The notes below the pieces were generated by a model. That model was not told where the DNA came from, did not search any database, and saw nothing but the letters and a program-made list of their open reading frames with translations. From positions 22,775,886-22,839,885 of the forward strand of contig CM053800.1 of NCBI GenBank assembly GCA_028671895.1: a stretch of DNA of 64,000 nucleotides. The letters run 5' to 3'. Shown here one piece after another: positions 28,125 to 41,489 of this stretch. The stretch is from Oenanthe sinensis (Eukaryota > Streptophyta > Magnoliopsida > Apiales > Apiaceae). The translations under genes were made by a program, and so were the position numbers. The first letter of the stretch is position 1. Each line of letters starts with the position of its first letter.

Positions 28125-31100
28125 GGATCATTCTCGGCTCATTTGAACATGAAAATAATTCATAACAACTTGAGACTTCATTTTTTAGTCGTTCAAACAT
28201 GGAAACACCTTATAAACTCTTGTAGGATTCTTCTTGGCTCATTTGAACATGAAAACAATTCATAACAACTTCTGACTTCATTCTTGACTCATTCGAACTT
28301 GGAAACAACTTGTAGCTTCATTCTTGACTCGTTTAAACATGGAAACAACTTGTAAAATCTTCTAAGATTATTCTTGGCTCATTCGAACATTAAAACTATT
28401 CATAACAACTTCTGACTTCATTCTTGACTCATTCGAACTTGGAAACAACTTGTAGCTTCATTCTTGACTCATTTGAACATGGAAACAACTTGTAAACACT
28501 TGTAGGATCATTCTTGGCTCATTTGAACATCAAAATAATTCATAACAACTTGAGACGTCATTTTTGAGTCGTTAAACATGGAAACACCTTATAAACTCTT
28601 GTAGGATTATTTTTGGCTCATTTGAACATGAAAACAATTCATAACAACTTCTTACTTCATTCTTGACTCATTCGAACTTGGAAACAACTTGTAGCTTCAT
28701 TCTTGACTTGTTTAGGCATGGAAACAACTTGTAAACTCTTTTAGGAATATTCTTCGCTGATTTGAAAATGAAAACAATTCATAACAACTTCTGACTTCAT
28801 TCTTGACTCATTCGAGCTTGGAAACAACTTGTATCTTCATTCTTCACTCATTTGAACATGGAAACAACTTGTAAACCCTTGTAGGATCATTCTTGGCTCA
28901 TTTGAACGTGAAAGCAATCTGTAACAAATTGAGACTTCATTCTTGACATGTTCGAACTTGGAAACAACTTGTAGCTTCATTCTTGAGTAATTTGAACATG
29001 GAAACAACTTGAAAACTCTTGTAGGATCATTCTTGGCTCATTTGAACATGAAAATAATTCATAACAACTTGAGATTTCATTTTTGAGTCGTTCAAACATG
29101 GAAACACCTTATAAACTCTTGTAGGATTCTTGTTGGCACATTTGAACATGAAAATAATTCATAACAACTTCTGACTTCATTCTTGACTCATTCGAACTTG
29201 GAAACAACTTGTAGCTTCATTCTTGACTCGTTTAAACATGGAAACAACTTGTAAAATCTTCTAAGATTATTCTTGGCTCATTTGATCTTTAAAACAATTC
29301 ATAACAACTTTTGACTTCATTCTTGACTCATTCAAACTTGGAAACAACTTGTAGCTTCATTCTTGACACATTTGAACATGGAAACAACCTGTAAACTCTT
29401 GTAGGATCATTCTTGGCTCATTTTAACATGAAAATAATTCATAACAACTTGAGACCTCATTTTTGAGTCGTTAAAACATGGAAACACCTTATAAACTCTT
29501 GTAGGATTATTCTTGGCTCATTTGAACATGAAAACAATTCATAACAATTTCTGTCTTCATTCTTGACTCATTCGAACTTGGAAACAACTAGTAGCTTCAT
29601 TCTTGACTCGTTTAAACATGGAAATAACTTGTAAAATCTTCTAAGATTATTCTTCGCTCATTTGAACATGAAAACAATTCATAACAACTTCTGACTCATT
29701 CGAACTTGCAAACAACTTGTAGATTCATTCTTGACTCATTTGAACATGAAAACAACTTGTAAACTCTTGTAGGATCATTCTTGGCTCATTTGAACATGAA
29801 AATATTTCATAACAACTTGAGACATCATTTTTGAGTCGTTAAAACATGGAAACACCTTATAAACTCTTATAGGATTATTCTTGGCTCATTTGAACATGAA
29901 AACAATTCATAACAACTTCTGACTTCATTCTTGACTCATTCGAACTTGGAAACAACTTGTAGCTTCATTCTTGACTCGTTTAAACATGGAAACAACTTGT
30001 AAAATCTTCTAAGATTATTCTTGGCTCATTTGAACATGAAAACAATTCATAACAACTTCTGACTTCATTCTTGACTCATTCGAACTTGCAAACAACTTGT
30101 AGATTCATTCTTGACTCATTTGAACATGAAAACAACTTGTAAACTTTTGTAGGATCATTCTTGGCTCATTTGAACATGAAAATATTTCATAACAACTTGA
30201 GACATCATTTTTGAGTCGTTAAAACATGGAAACACCTTATAAACTCTTATAGGATTATTCTTGGCTCATTTGAACATGAAAACAATTTATAACAACTTCT
30301 GACTTCATTCTTGACTCATTCGAGCTTGGAAACAACTTGTATCTTCATTCTTCACTCATTCGAACTTTGAAACAACTTGTAGCTTCATTCTTGACTCGTT
30401 TGAACATGAAAACAACTTGAAAACTATTCTAGGAATAATCCTGGCTCATTTGAACAAGTAAACAATTCATAACAACTTCTGACTTCATTCTTGACTCAAT
30501 CGGGCTTGGAAATAACTTGTAGCTTCATTCTTCACTCATTTGAACATGGAAACAACTTGTAAACCCTTGTAGGATCATTCTTGGTTCATTTGAACGTGAA
30601 AGCAATCCGTATCAAATTGAGAATTCATTCTTGACATGTTCGAACTTGGAAACAACTTGTAGCTTTATTCTTGAGTCATTTGAACATGGAAACAACTTGT
30701 AAACTCTTGTAGGATCATTCTTGGCTCATTTGAAAATGAAAATAATTCATAACAACTTGAGACATGATTTTTGAGTCGTTAAAACATGGAAACACCTTAT
30801 AAACTCTTGTAGGATTATTCTTGGCTCATTTGAACATGAAAACAATTCATAACAACTTCTGACTTCATTCTTGACTCATTCGAGCTTGGAAACAACTTGT
30901 ATCTTCATTCTTCACTCATTTGAACATGGAAACAACTTGTAAACTCTTGTAGGATCATTCTTGGCTCATTTGAACATGAAAATAATCCGTAACAACTTGC
31001 GACCTCATTCTTGACTCGTTTGAACATGGAAACAACTTGTAAACCCTTGTAGTATCATTCTTGGCTCATTTGAACGAGATAGCAATCCGTAACAAATTGA

Positions 31101-33040
31101 GACTTCATTCTTGACATGTTCGAACTTGGAAACAACTTGTAGCTTCATTCTTGAGTCATTTGAACATGGAAACAACTTGTAAACTCTTGTAGGATCATTC
31201 TTGGCTCATTTGAACATGAAAATAATTCATAACAACTTGAGACTTCATTTTTGAGTCGTTCAAACATGAAAACACCTTATAAATAAACGCTTGTAGGATT
31301 ATTCTTGGTTCATTTGAACATGAAAACAATTCATAACAACTTCTGACTTCATTCTTGACTCATTCGAACTTGGAAACAACTTGTAGCTTCATTCTTGACT
31401 CGTTTAAACATGGAAACAACTTGTAAATCTTCTAAGATTATTCTTGGCTCATTTGAACATGAAAACAATTCATAACAACTTCTGACTTCATTCTTGACTC
31501 AATCGGACTTGGAAACAACTTGTAGCTTCATTCTTCACTCATTTGAACATGTAAACAACTTGTAAACTCTTGTAGGATCATTCTTGGCTCATTTGAACAT
31601 GAAAACAATCTGTAACAACTTGAGACCTCATTCTTGAATCGTTTGAACATGGAAACACCTTGTAAACCCTTGTAGGATCATTCTTGGCTCATTTGAACAT
31701 GAAAGCAATCCGTAACAGATTGAGACTTCATTCTTGACATGTTCGAACTTGGAAACAACTTGTAGGTTCATTCTTGACTCGTTTAAGCATGGAAACAACT
31801 TGTAAACTCTTTTAGGATTATTCTTCGCTCATTTGAAAATGAAAACAATTCATAACAACTTCTGACTTCATTCTTGACTCATTCGAGCTTGGAAACAACT
31901 TGTATCTTCAGTCTTCACTCATTTGAACATCGAAACAACTTGTAAACCCTTGTAGGATCATTCTTGGCTCATTTGAACATGAAAACAATCTGTAACAACT
32001 TGAGACCTCATTCTTGAATCGTTTGAACATGGAAACAACTTGTAAACCCTTGTAGGATCATTCTTGGCTCATTTGAACATGAAAGCAATCCGTAACAGAT
32101 TGAGACTTCATTCTTGACATGTTCGAACTTGGAAACAACTTGTAGCTTCATTCTTGAGTAATTTGAACATGGAAACAACATGTAAACTCTTGTAGGATCA
32201 TTCTTGGCTCATTTGAACATGACAATAATTCATAACAACTTGAGACTTCATTTTTGAATCGTTCAAACATGGAAACACCTTATAAACTCTTGTAGGATTC
32301 TTCTTGGCTCATTTGAACATGAAAACAATTCATAACAACTTCTGACTTCATTCTTGACTCATTCGAACTTGGAAACAACTTGTAGCTTCATTCTTGACTC
32401 GTTTAAACATGGAAACAACTTGTAAAATCTTCTAAGATTATTCTTGGCTCATTTGAACTTTAAAACAATTCATAACAACTTCTGACTTCATTCTTGACTC
32501 ATTCGAGCTTGGAAACAACTTGTATCTTCATTCGAACTTGGAAACAACTTGTAGCTTCATTCTTGACTCGTTTGAACATGAAAACAACTTGAAAACTCTT
32601 CTAGGAATAATCTTGCTTCATTTGAACATGTAAACAATTCATAACAACTTCTGACTTCATTCTTGACTCAATCGGGCTTGGAAACAACTTGTAGCTTCAT
32701 TCTTCACTCATTTGAACATGGAAACAACTTGTAAACTCTTGTAGGATCATTCTTGGCTCATTTGAACATGAAAACAATCCGTAACAACTTGAGACCTCAT
32801 TCTTGACTCGTTTGAACATGGAAACAACTTGTAAACCCTTGAAGGATCATTCTTGGCTCATTTGAACGTGAAAGCAATCCGTAACAAATTGAGACTTCAT
32901 TCTTGACATGTTCGAACTTGGTAACAACTTGTAGCTTCATTCTTGAGTCATTTGAACATGGAAACAACTTGTAAAGTCTTGTAGGATCATTCTTGACTCA
33001 TTTGAACATGAAAATAATTCATCACAACTTGAGACTTGAT
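28125..33040 (+). repeat. Diverged, mosaic right flank of family A
   Basis: Units are still of the a, b and c types but carry more private changes and more off-grid indels than the array to the left. Examples are a one-base loss near 28,575 (cgttaaacatgg), a 12-bp loss near 29,694 between two gact copies, a 4-bp insertion at 31,280 and a one-base loss near 31,425. The variant tcttcgctga/tcttcgctca followed by tttgaaaatg at about 28,750 and 31,830 is the same as that found in an island inside family B. No gene is present. Confidence 0.8.
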
Positions 33041-33739
33041 TCTTGAGTCGTTCGAACTTGTAAACAACTTATAGCTTCATTATTGACTCGTTTTAACTTG
33101 GAAATAACTTGTAAACACTTGTAGTATTATTCTTGACTCATTTGAACATGAAAACAATTTATAACAACTTGAGATTTGATTCTTGACTCGTTCGAACTTG
33201 TAAACAACTTATAGATTCATTATTGACTCGTTTGAACTTGGAAATAACTTGTAAACTCTTGTAGGATTATTCTTGGCTCATTTGAACATGAAAACAATTC
33301 ATAACAACTTCGGACTTCATTCTTGACTCGTTCGAACTTTGAAACAACTTTTAGCTTCATTCTTGACCCTTTTGAACTTCGAAACAACTTGTAAACTCTT
33401 GTAGGATCATTTTTGTCGAAAAGATTCATTGATACTTGAGACTTCATTTTTGAGTCGTTCGAACTTGGAAACAACATGTAGCTTCATTTATGACTCGTTT
33501 GAACATGGAAACATATTGTAAACTCTTGTAGGATAATTTTTGGCTCATTTAATTAAGAAAACAATTTATAACAACTTGAGACTTCATTCTTGACTCGTTC
33601 GAACTTGTAAACAAATTTTAGCTTCATTATTGACTCGTTTGAACTTGGAAACAACTTGTAAACTCTTGTAGGATCATTCCTGGCTCATTTTAACATGAAA
33701 ACAATTCATAACAACTTGAGGCTTCATTTTTGAGTCGTT

Positions 33740-36700
33740 TGAACTTGGAAACAACTTGTAACCTGTTGCAGGATTATTCTTGGCTCATTTGAACTTGAAA
33801 ACAATTCATAACAACTTCTGACTTCATTCTTGACTCGTTCGAACTTGGAAACAACTTGTAGGTTCATTCTGGACTCGTTTGAACTTGGAAATAACTTATA
33901 AACTCTTGTAGGATCATTTTTGTCTAATATATTCATTACTACTTGAGACTTAATTTTTGAGTCGTTCGAACCAGGAAACAACTTGTAGCTTCATTCTTGA
34001 CTCGTTTAAACATGGAAACAAATTGTAAACTCTTGTAGGATCATTTTTGGATCATTTGAACATGAAAAAAATTTATAACAACTTGAGACTTCATTCTTGA
34101 CTCGTTCGAACTTGTAAACAACTTATAGCTTCATTATTGACTCGTTTGATCTTGGAAACAACTTGTAAACTCTTGTAGGATCATTCTTGGCTCATTTGAA
34201 CATGAAAACAATTCATAACAACTTCTGACTTCATTCTTGACTCGTTCGAACTTGGAAACAACTTGTAGCTTCATTTTGGACTCGTTTGAACTTCGAAACA
34301 ACTTGTAAACTCTTGTAGGATCATTTTTGTCGAAAAGATTCATTGATGCTTGAGACTTCATTTTTGAGTCGTTCGAACTTGGAAACATCCTGTAGCTTCA
34401 TTCATGACTCGTTTAAACATGGAAACATATTGTAAACTCTTGTAGGATAATTTTTGGCTCATTTAAACAAGAATATAATTTATAACAACTTGAGACTTCA
34501 TTCTTGACTCGTTCGAACTTGTAAACAACTTTTAGCTTCATTATTGACTCGTTTGAACTTGGAAACAACTTGTAAACTCTTGTTGGATCATTCCTTGCTG
34601 ATTTGAACATGAAAACAATTTATAACAACTTGAGGCTTCATTTTTGAGTCGTTTGAAATTGTAAACAACTTGTAAACTATTGTAGGATTATTCTTGGCTC
34701 ATTTGAACATGAAACCAATTCAAAACAACTTCTGACTTCATTCTTGACTCGTTCGAACTTGGAAACAACTTGTAGCTTCATTCTTGACTTGTTTGAACTT
34801 CGAAACAACTTGTAAACTCTTGTAGGATCATTTTTGTCGAAAAGATTCATTGATACTTGAGACTTCATTTTTGAGTCGTTCGAACTTGGAAACAACCTGT
34901 AGCTTCATTTATGTCTCGTTTGAACATGGAAACATATTGTAAACTCTTGTAGGATAATTTTTGGCTCATTTAAACAAGAATATAATTTATAACAACTTGA
35001 GACTTCATTCTTGACTCGTTCGAACTTGTAAACAACTTTTAGCTTCATTATTGACTCGTTTGAACTTGGAAACAACTTGTAAACTCTTGTTGGATCATTC
35101 CTGGCTGATTTGAACATGAAAACAATTTATAACAACTTGAGGCTTCATTTTTGAGTCGTTTGAAATTGTAAACAACTTGTAAACTATTGTAGGATTATTC
35201 TTGGCTCATTTGAACATGAAACCAATTCAAAACAACTTCTGACTTCATTCTTGACTCGTTCGAACTTGGAAACAACTTGTAGCTTCATTCTTGACTTGTT
35301 TGAACTTCGAAACAACTTGTAAACTCTTGTAGGATCATTTTTGTCGAAAAGATTCAGTGATACTTGAGACTTCATTTTTGAGTCGTTCGAACTTGGAAAC
35401 AACCTGTAGCTTCATTTTTGTCTCGTTTGAACATGGAAACATATTGTAAACTCTTGTAGGATAATTTTTGGCTCATTTAAACAAGAATATAATTTATAAC
35501 AACTTGAGACTTCATTCTTGACTCGTTCGAACTTGTAAACAACTTTTAGCTTCATTATTGACTCGTTTGAACTTGGAAACAACTTGTAAACTCTTGTTGG
35601 ATCATTCCTTGCTGATTTGAACATGAAAACAATTTATAACAACTTCAGGCTTCATTTTTGAGTCGTTTGAAATTGTAAACAACTTGTAAACTATTGTAGG
35701 ATTATTCTTGGCTCATTTGAACATGAAACCAATTCAAAACAACTTCTGACTTCATTCTTGACTCGTTCGAACTTGGAAACAACTTGTAGCTTCATTCTTG
35801 ACTTGTTTGAACTTCGAAACAACTTGTAAACTCTTGTAGGATCATTTTTGTCGAAAAGATTCATTGATACTTGAGACTTCATTTTTGAGTCGTTCGAACT
35901 TGGAAACAACCTGTAGCTTCATTTATGTCTCGTTTGAACATGGAAACATATTGTAAACTCTTGTAGGATAATTTTTGGCTCATTTAAACAAGAATATAAT
36001 TTATAACAACTTGAGACTTCATTCTTGACTCGTTCGAACTTGTAAACAACTTTTAGCTTCATTATTGACTCGTTTGAACTTGGAAACAACTTGTAAACTC
36101 TTGTTGGATCATTCCTGGCTGATTTGAACATGAAAACAATTTATAACAACTTGAGGCTTCATTTTTGAGTCGTTTGAAATTGTAAACAACTTGTAAACTA
36201 TTGTAGGATTATTCTTGGCTCATTTGGACATGAAACCAATTCAAAACAACTTCTGACTTCATTCTTGACTCGTTCGAACTTGGAAACAACTTGTAGCTTC
36301 ATTCTTGACTTGTTTGAACTTCGAAACAACTTGTAAACTCTTGTAGGATCATTTTTGTCGAAAAGATACAGTGATACTTGAGACTTCATTTTTGAGTCGT
36401 TCGAACTTGGAAACAACCTGTAGCTTCATTTATGTCTCGTTTGAACATGGAAACATATTGTAAACTCTTGTAGGATAATTTTTGGCTCATTTAAACAAGA
36501 ATATAATTTATAACAACTTGAGACTTCATTCTTGACTCGTTCGAACTTGTAAACAACTTTTAGCTTCATTATTGACTCGTTTGAACTTGGAAACAACTTG
36601 TAAACTCTTGTAGGATCATTCATGGCTTATTTTAACATGAAAACAATTCATAACAACTTGAGGCTTCATTTTTGAGTCGTTTGAAATTGTAAACAACTTG

Positions 36701-37608
36701 TAAACTATTGTAGGATTATTCTTGGCTCATTTGAACATGAAACCAATTCATAACAACTTCTGACTTCATTCTTGACTCGTTCGAACTTGGAAACAACTTG
36801 TAGCTTCATTCTGGACTCGTTTGAACTTGGAAATAACTTATAAATTCTTGTAGGATCATTTTTGTCGAATATATTCATTACTACTTGAGACTTAATTTTT
36901 GAGTCGTTCGAACTAGGAAACAACTTGTAGCTTCATTCTTGACTCGTTTGAACATGGAAACAAATTGTAAACTCTTGTAGGATCATTTTTGGTTCATTTG
37001 AACATGAAAAAAAATTATAACAACTTGAGACTTTATTCTTGACTCGTTCGAACTTGTAAACAACTTTTAGCTTCATTATTGACTCGTTTGATCTTGGAAA
37101 CAACTTGTAAACTCTTGTAGGATCATTTTCGGCTCATTTAAACATGAAAACGTATCATAACAACTTGAGGCTTCATTTTTGAGTCGTTTGAACTTGGAAA
37201 CAACTTGTAAACTCTTGTAGGATCATTCTTGGCTCATTTGAACATGAAAACAATTCATAACAACTTCTGACTTCATTCTTGACTCGTTCGAACTTGGAAA
37301 CAACTTGTAGCTTCATTCTAGACTCGTTTGAACTTCGAAACAACTTGTAAACTCTTGTAGGATCATTTTTGGTTCATTTGAACATGAAAACAATTCATAA
37401 CAACTTCTGACTTCATTCTTGACTCATTCGAACTTGGAGACAACTTGTAGCTTCATTCTTGACTCGTTTAAACATGGAAACAACTTGTAAACTCTTTTAG
37501 GATTATTCTTCGCTCATTTGAAAATGAAAACAATTCATAACAACTTCTGACTTCATTCTTGACTCATTCGAACTTGAAAACAACTTGTAGCTTCAATTTT
37601 GACTCGTT
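33740..37608 (+). repeat. 3,869-bp tandem duplication in family B, copy 1
   Basis: Every landmark in this block recurs 3,869 bp downstream, including the 507-bp run (34,677 to 38,546 and onward) and the family A-like island near 37,381-37,620. Copies 1 and 2 differ by only a few bases, for example gatacagtg near 36,366 versus gattcagtg near 40,235. Near 33,930 copy 1 differs from copies 2 and 3 (gtctaatat versus gtcaaatat). Confidence 0.85.
34413..36920 (+). repeat. Homogeneous run of 507-bp units, alternating as a 1,014-bp dimer
   Basis: Successive 507-bp units alternate between two versions. One has ttccttgctg and cattgatac (about 34,591/34,845 and 35,605/35,863). The other has ttcctggctg and cagtgatac (about 35,097/35,354 and 36,112/36,369). 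The true higher-order period here is therefore 1,014 bp. Another pair of segments at exactly 1,014 bp offset begins near 43,090 and 44,104. Confidence 0.82.
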
Positions 37609-37620
37609 TAAACATGGAAA
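37381..37620 (+). repeat. Family A-like island inside family B, copy 1
   Basis: For about 240 bp the units revert to family A spelling. Joints read gactcattcgaac rather than gactcgttcgaac, type b ends in gtttaaacatgg, and the rare variant tcttcgctca with tttgaaaatg appears, as it does at about 31,830 in family A. The 240-bp length equals one family A dimer. The flanks are ordinary family B. Confidence 0.75.
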
Positions 37621-40600
37621 CAACTTGTAACCTGTTGCAGGATTATTCTTGGCTCATTTGAACTTGAAAACAATTCATAACAACTTCTGACTTCATTCTT
37701 GACTCGTTCGAACTTGGAAACAACTTGTAGGTTCATTCTGGACTCGTTTGAACTTGGAAATAACTTATAAACTCTTGTAGGATAATTTTTGTCAAATATA
37801 TTCATTACTACTTGAGACTTAATTTTTGAGTCGTTCGAACCAGGAAACAACTTGTAGCTTCATTCTTGACTCGTTTAAACATGGAAACAAATTGTAAACT
37901 CTTGTAGGATCATTTTTGGTTCATTTGAACATGAAAAAAATTTATAACAACTTGAGACTTTATTCTTGACTCGTTCGAACTTGTAAACAACTTATAGCTT
38001 CATTATTGACTCGTTTGATCTTGGAAACAACTTGTAAACTCTTGTAGGATCATTCTTGGCTCATTTGAACATGAAAACAATTCATAACAACTTCTGACTT
38101 CATTCTTGACTCGTTCGAACTTGGAAACAACTTGTAGCTTCATTTTGGACTCGTTTGAACTTCGAAACAACTTGTAAACTCTTGTAGGATCATTTTTGTC
38201 GAAAAGATTCATTGATGCTTGAGACTTCATTTTTGAGTCGTTCGAACTTGGAAACATCCTGTAGCTTCATTCATGACTCGTTTAAACATGGAAACATATT
38301 GTAAACTCTTGTAGGATAATTTTTGGCTCATTTAAACAAGAATATAATTTATAACAACTTGAGACTTCATTCTTGACTCGTTCGAACTTGTAAACAACTT
38401 TTAGCTTCATTATTGACTCGTTTGAACTTGGAAACAACTTGTAAACTCTTGTTGGATCATTCCTTGCTGATTTGAACATGAAAACAATTTATAACAACTT
38501 GAGGCTTCATTTTTGAGTCGTTTGAAATTGTAAACAACTTGTAAACTATTGTAGGATTATTCTTGGCTCATTTGAACATGAAACCAATTCAAAACAACTT
38601 CTGACTTCATTCTTGACTCGTTCGAACTTGGAAACAACTTGTAGCTTCATTCTTGACTTGTTTGAACTTCGAAACAACTTGTAAACTCTTGTAGGATCAT
38701 TTTTGTCGAAAAGATTCATTGATACTTGAGACTTCATTTTTGAGTCGTTCGAACTTGGAAACAACCTGTAGCTTCATTTATGTCTCGTTTGAACATGGAA
38801 ACATATTGTAAACTCTTGTAGGATAATTTTTGGCTCATTTAAACAAGAATATAATTTATAACAACTTGAGACTTCATTCTTGACTCGTTCGAACTTGTAA
38901 ACAACTTTTAGCTTCATTATTGACTCGTTTGAACTTGGAAACAACTTGTAAACTCTTGTTGGATCATTCCTGGCTGATTTGAACATGAAAACAATTTATA
39001 ACAACTTGAGGCTTCATTTTTGAGTCGTTTGAAATTGTAAACAACTTGTAAACTATTGTAGGATTATTCTTGGCTCATTTGAACATGAAACCAATTCAAA
39101 ACAACTTCTGACTTCATTCTTGACTCGTTCGAACTTGGAAACAACTTGTAGCTTCATTCTTGACTTGTTTGAACTTCGAAACAACTTGTAAACTCTTGTA
39201 GGATCATTTTTGTCGAAAAGATTCAGTGATACTTGAGACTTCATTTTTGAGTCGTTCGAACTTGGAAACAACCTGTAGCTTCATTTTTGTCTCGTTTGAA
39301 CATGGAAACATATTGTAAACTCTTGTAGGATAATTTTTGGCTCATTTAAACAAGAATATAATTTATAACAACTTGAGACTTCATTCTTGACTCGTTCGAA
39401 CTTGTAAACAACTTTTAGCTTCATTATTGACTCGTTTGAACTTGGAAACAACTTGTAAACTCTTGTTGGATCATTCCTTGCTGATTTGAACATGAAAACA
39501 ATTTATAACAACTTCAGGCTTCATTTTTGAGTCGTTTGAAATTGTAAACAACTTGTAAACTATTGTAGGATTATTCTTGGCTCATTTGAACATGAAACCA
39601 ATTCAAAACAACTTCTGACTTCATTCTTGACTCGTTCGAACTTGGAAACAACTTGTAGCTTCATTCTTGACTTGTTTGAACTTCGAAACAACTTGTAAAC
39701 TCTTGTAGGATCATTTTTGTCGAAAAGATTCATTGATACTTGAGACTTCATTTTTGAGTCGTTCGAACTTGGAAACAACCTGTAGCTTCATTTATGTCTC
39801 GTTTGAACATGGAAACATATTGTAAACTCTTGTAGGATAATTTTTGGCTCATTTAAACAAGAATATAATTTATAACAACTTGAGACTTCATTCTTGACTC
39901 GTTCGAACTTGTAAACAACTTTTAGCTTCATTATTGACTCGTTTGAACTTGGAAACAACTTGTAAACTCTTGTTGGATCATTCCTGGCTGATTTGAACAT
40001 GAAAACAATTTATAACAACTTGAGGCTTCATTTTTGAGTCGTTTGAAATTGTAAACAACTTGTAAACTATTGTAGGATTATTCTTGGCTCATTTGGACAT
40101 GAAACCAATTCAAAACAACTTCTGACTTCATTCTTGACTCGTTCGAACTTGGAAACAACTTGTAGCTTCATTCTTGACTTGTTTGAACTTCGAAACAACT
40201 TGTAAACTCTTGTAGGATCATTTTTGTCGAAAAGATTCAGTGATACTTGAGACTTCATTTTTGAGTCGTTCGAACTTGGAAACAACCTGTAGCTTCATTT
40301 ATGTCTCGTTTGAACATGGAAACATATTGTAAACTCTTGTAGGATAATTTTTGGCTCATTTAAACAAGAATATAATTTATAACAACTTGAGACTTCATTC
40401 TTGACTCGTTCGAACTTGTAAACAACTTTTAGCTTCATTATTGACTCGTTTGAACTTGGAAACAACTTGTAAACTCTTGTAGGATCATTCATGGCTTATT
40501 TTAACATGAAAACAATTCATAACAACTTGAGGCTTCATTTTTGAGTCGTTTGAAATTGTAAACAACTTGTAAACTATTGTAGGATTATTCTTGGCTCATT

Positions 40601-41477
40601 TGAACATGAAACCAATTCATAACAACTTCTGACTTCATTCTTGACTCGTTCGAACTTGGAAACAACTTGTAGCTTCATTCTGGACTCGTTTGAACTTGGA
40701 AATAACTTATAAATTCTTGTAGGATCATTTTTGTCGAATATATTCATTACTACTTGAGACTTAATTTTTGAGTCGTTCGAACTAGGAAACAACTTGTAGC
40801 TTCATTCTTGACTCGTTTGAACATGGAAACAAATTGTAAACTCTTGTAGGATCATTTTTGGTTCATTTGAACATGAAAAAAAATTATAACAACTTGAGAC
40901 TTTATTCTTGACTCGTTCGAACTTGTAAACAACTTTTAGCTTCATTATTGACTCGTTTGATCTTGGAAACAACTTGTAAACTCTTGTAGGATCATTTTCG
41001 GCTCATTTAAACATGAAAACGTATCATAACAACTTGAGGCTTCATTTTTGAGTCGTTTGAACTTGGAAACAACTTGTAAACTCTTGTAGGATCATTCTTG
41101 GCTCATTTGAACATGAAAACAATTCATAACAACTTCTGACTTCATTCTTGACTCGTTCGAACTTGGAAACAACTTGTAGCTTCATTCTAGACTCGTTTGA
41201 ACTTCGAAACAACTTGTAAACTCTTGTAGGATCATTTTTGGTTCATTTGAACATGAAAACAATTCATAACAACTTCTGACTTCATTCTTGACTCATTCGA
41301 ACTTGGAGACAACTTGTAGCTTCATTCTTGACTCGTTTAAACATGGAAACAACTTGTAAACTCTTTTAGGATTATTCTTCGCTCATTTGAAAATGAAAAC
41401 AATTCATAACAACTTCTGACTTCATTCTTGACTCATTCGAACTTGAAAACAACTTGTAGCTTCAATTTTGACTCGTT
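37609..41477 (+). repeat. 3,869-bp tandem duplication in family B, copy 2
   Basis: This copy is directly adjacent to copy 1 and matches it along its whole length. It contains the second run of 507-bp units, starting about 38,546, 39,053, 39,560, 40,067 and 40,574. Its near-identity to copy 1 indicates a recent duplication, or an assembly repetition that long reads would need to exclude. Confidence 0.85.
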
Positions 41478-41489
41478 TAAACATGGAAA
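41250..41489 (+). repeat. Family A-like island inside family B, copy 2
   Basis: This is the same island as at 37,381-37,620, carried along by the 3,869-bp duplication. It has the same private changes, including aacttggagac and cttcaattttg, so it was present before that duplication. Confidence 0.75.

Larger units (their letters stand above)
1..33040 (+). repeat. Family A satellite array (50/40-bp sub-monomers; 240/480-bp higher-order repeat)
   Basis: This is a continuous head-to-tail tandem array with no other sequence in it. Three sub-monomer types recur. Type a (50 bp) begins atgaaaacaa and ends tcattcgaac. Type b (40 bp) begins ttggaaacaa and ends tcgtttaaac or similar. Type c (50 bp) begins atggaaacaa, carries the module cttgtaggat and ends tcatttgaac. 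They join as a+b+c (140 bp) or a+c (100 bp); 140+100 gives a 240-bp dimer and two variant dimers give 480 bp. For example, 381-860 and 861-1340 are near-identical 480-bp units. All units read in the same orientation. There is no credible coding capacity: stops are frequent in all frames. The right-hand boundary with family B is gradual, so 33,040 is approximate. The satellite family itself is not one I recognise. Confidence 0.97.

Noticed and set aside
1..33040. Telomeric or rDNA-spacer repeat
   Set aside because: No TTTAGGG-type runs and no rRNA-like sequence are present; the unit is a 50/40-bp composite.
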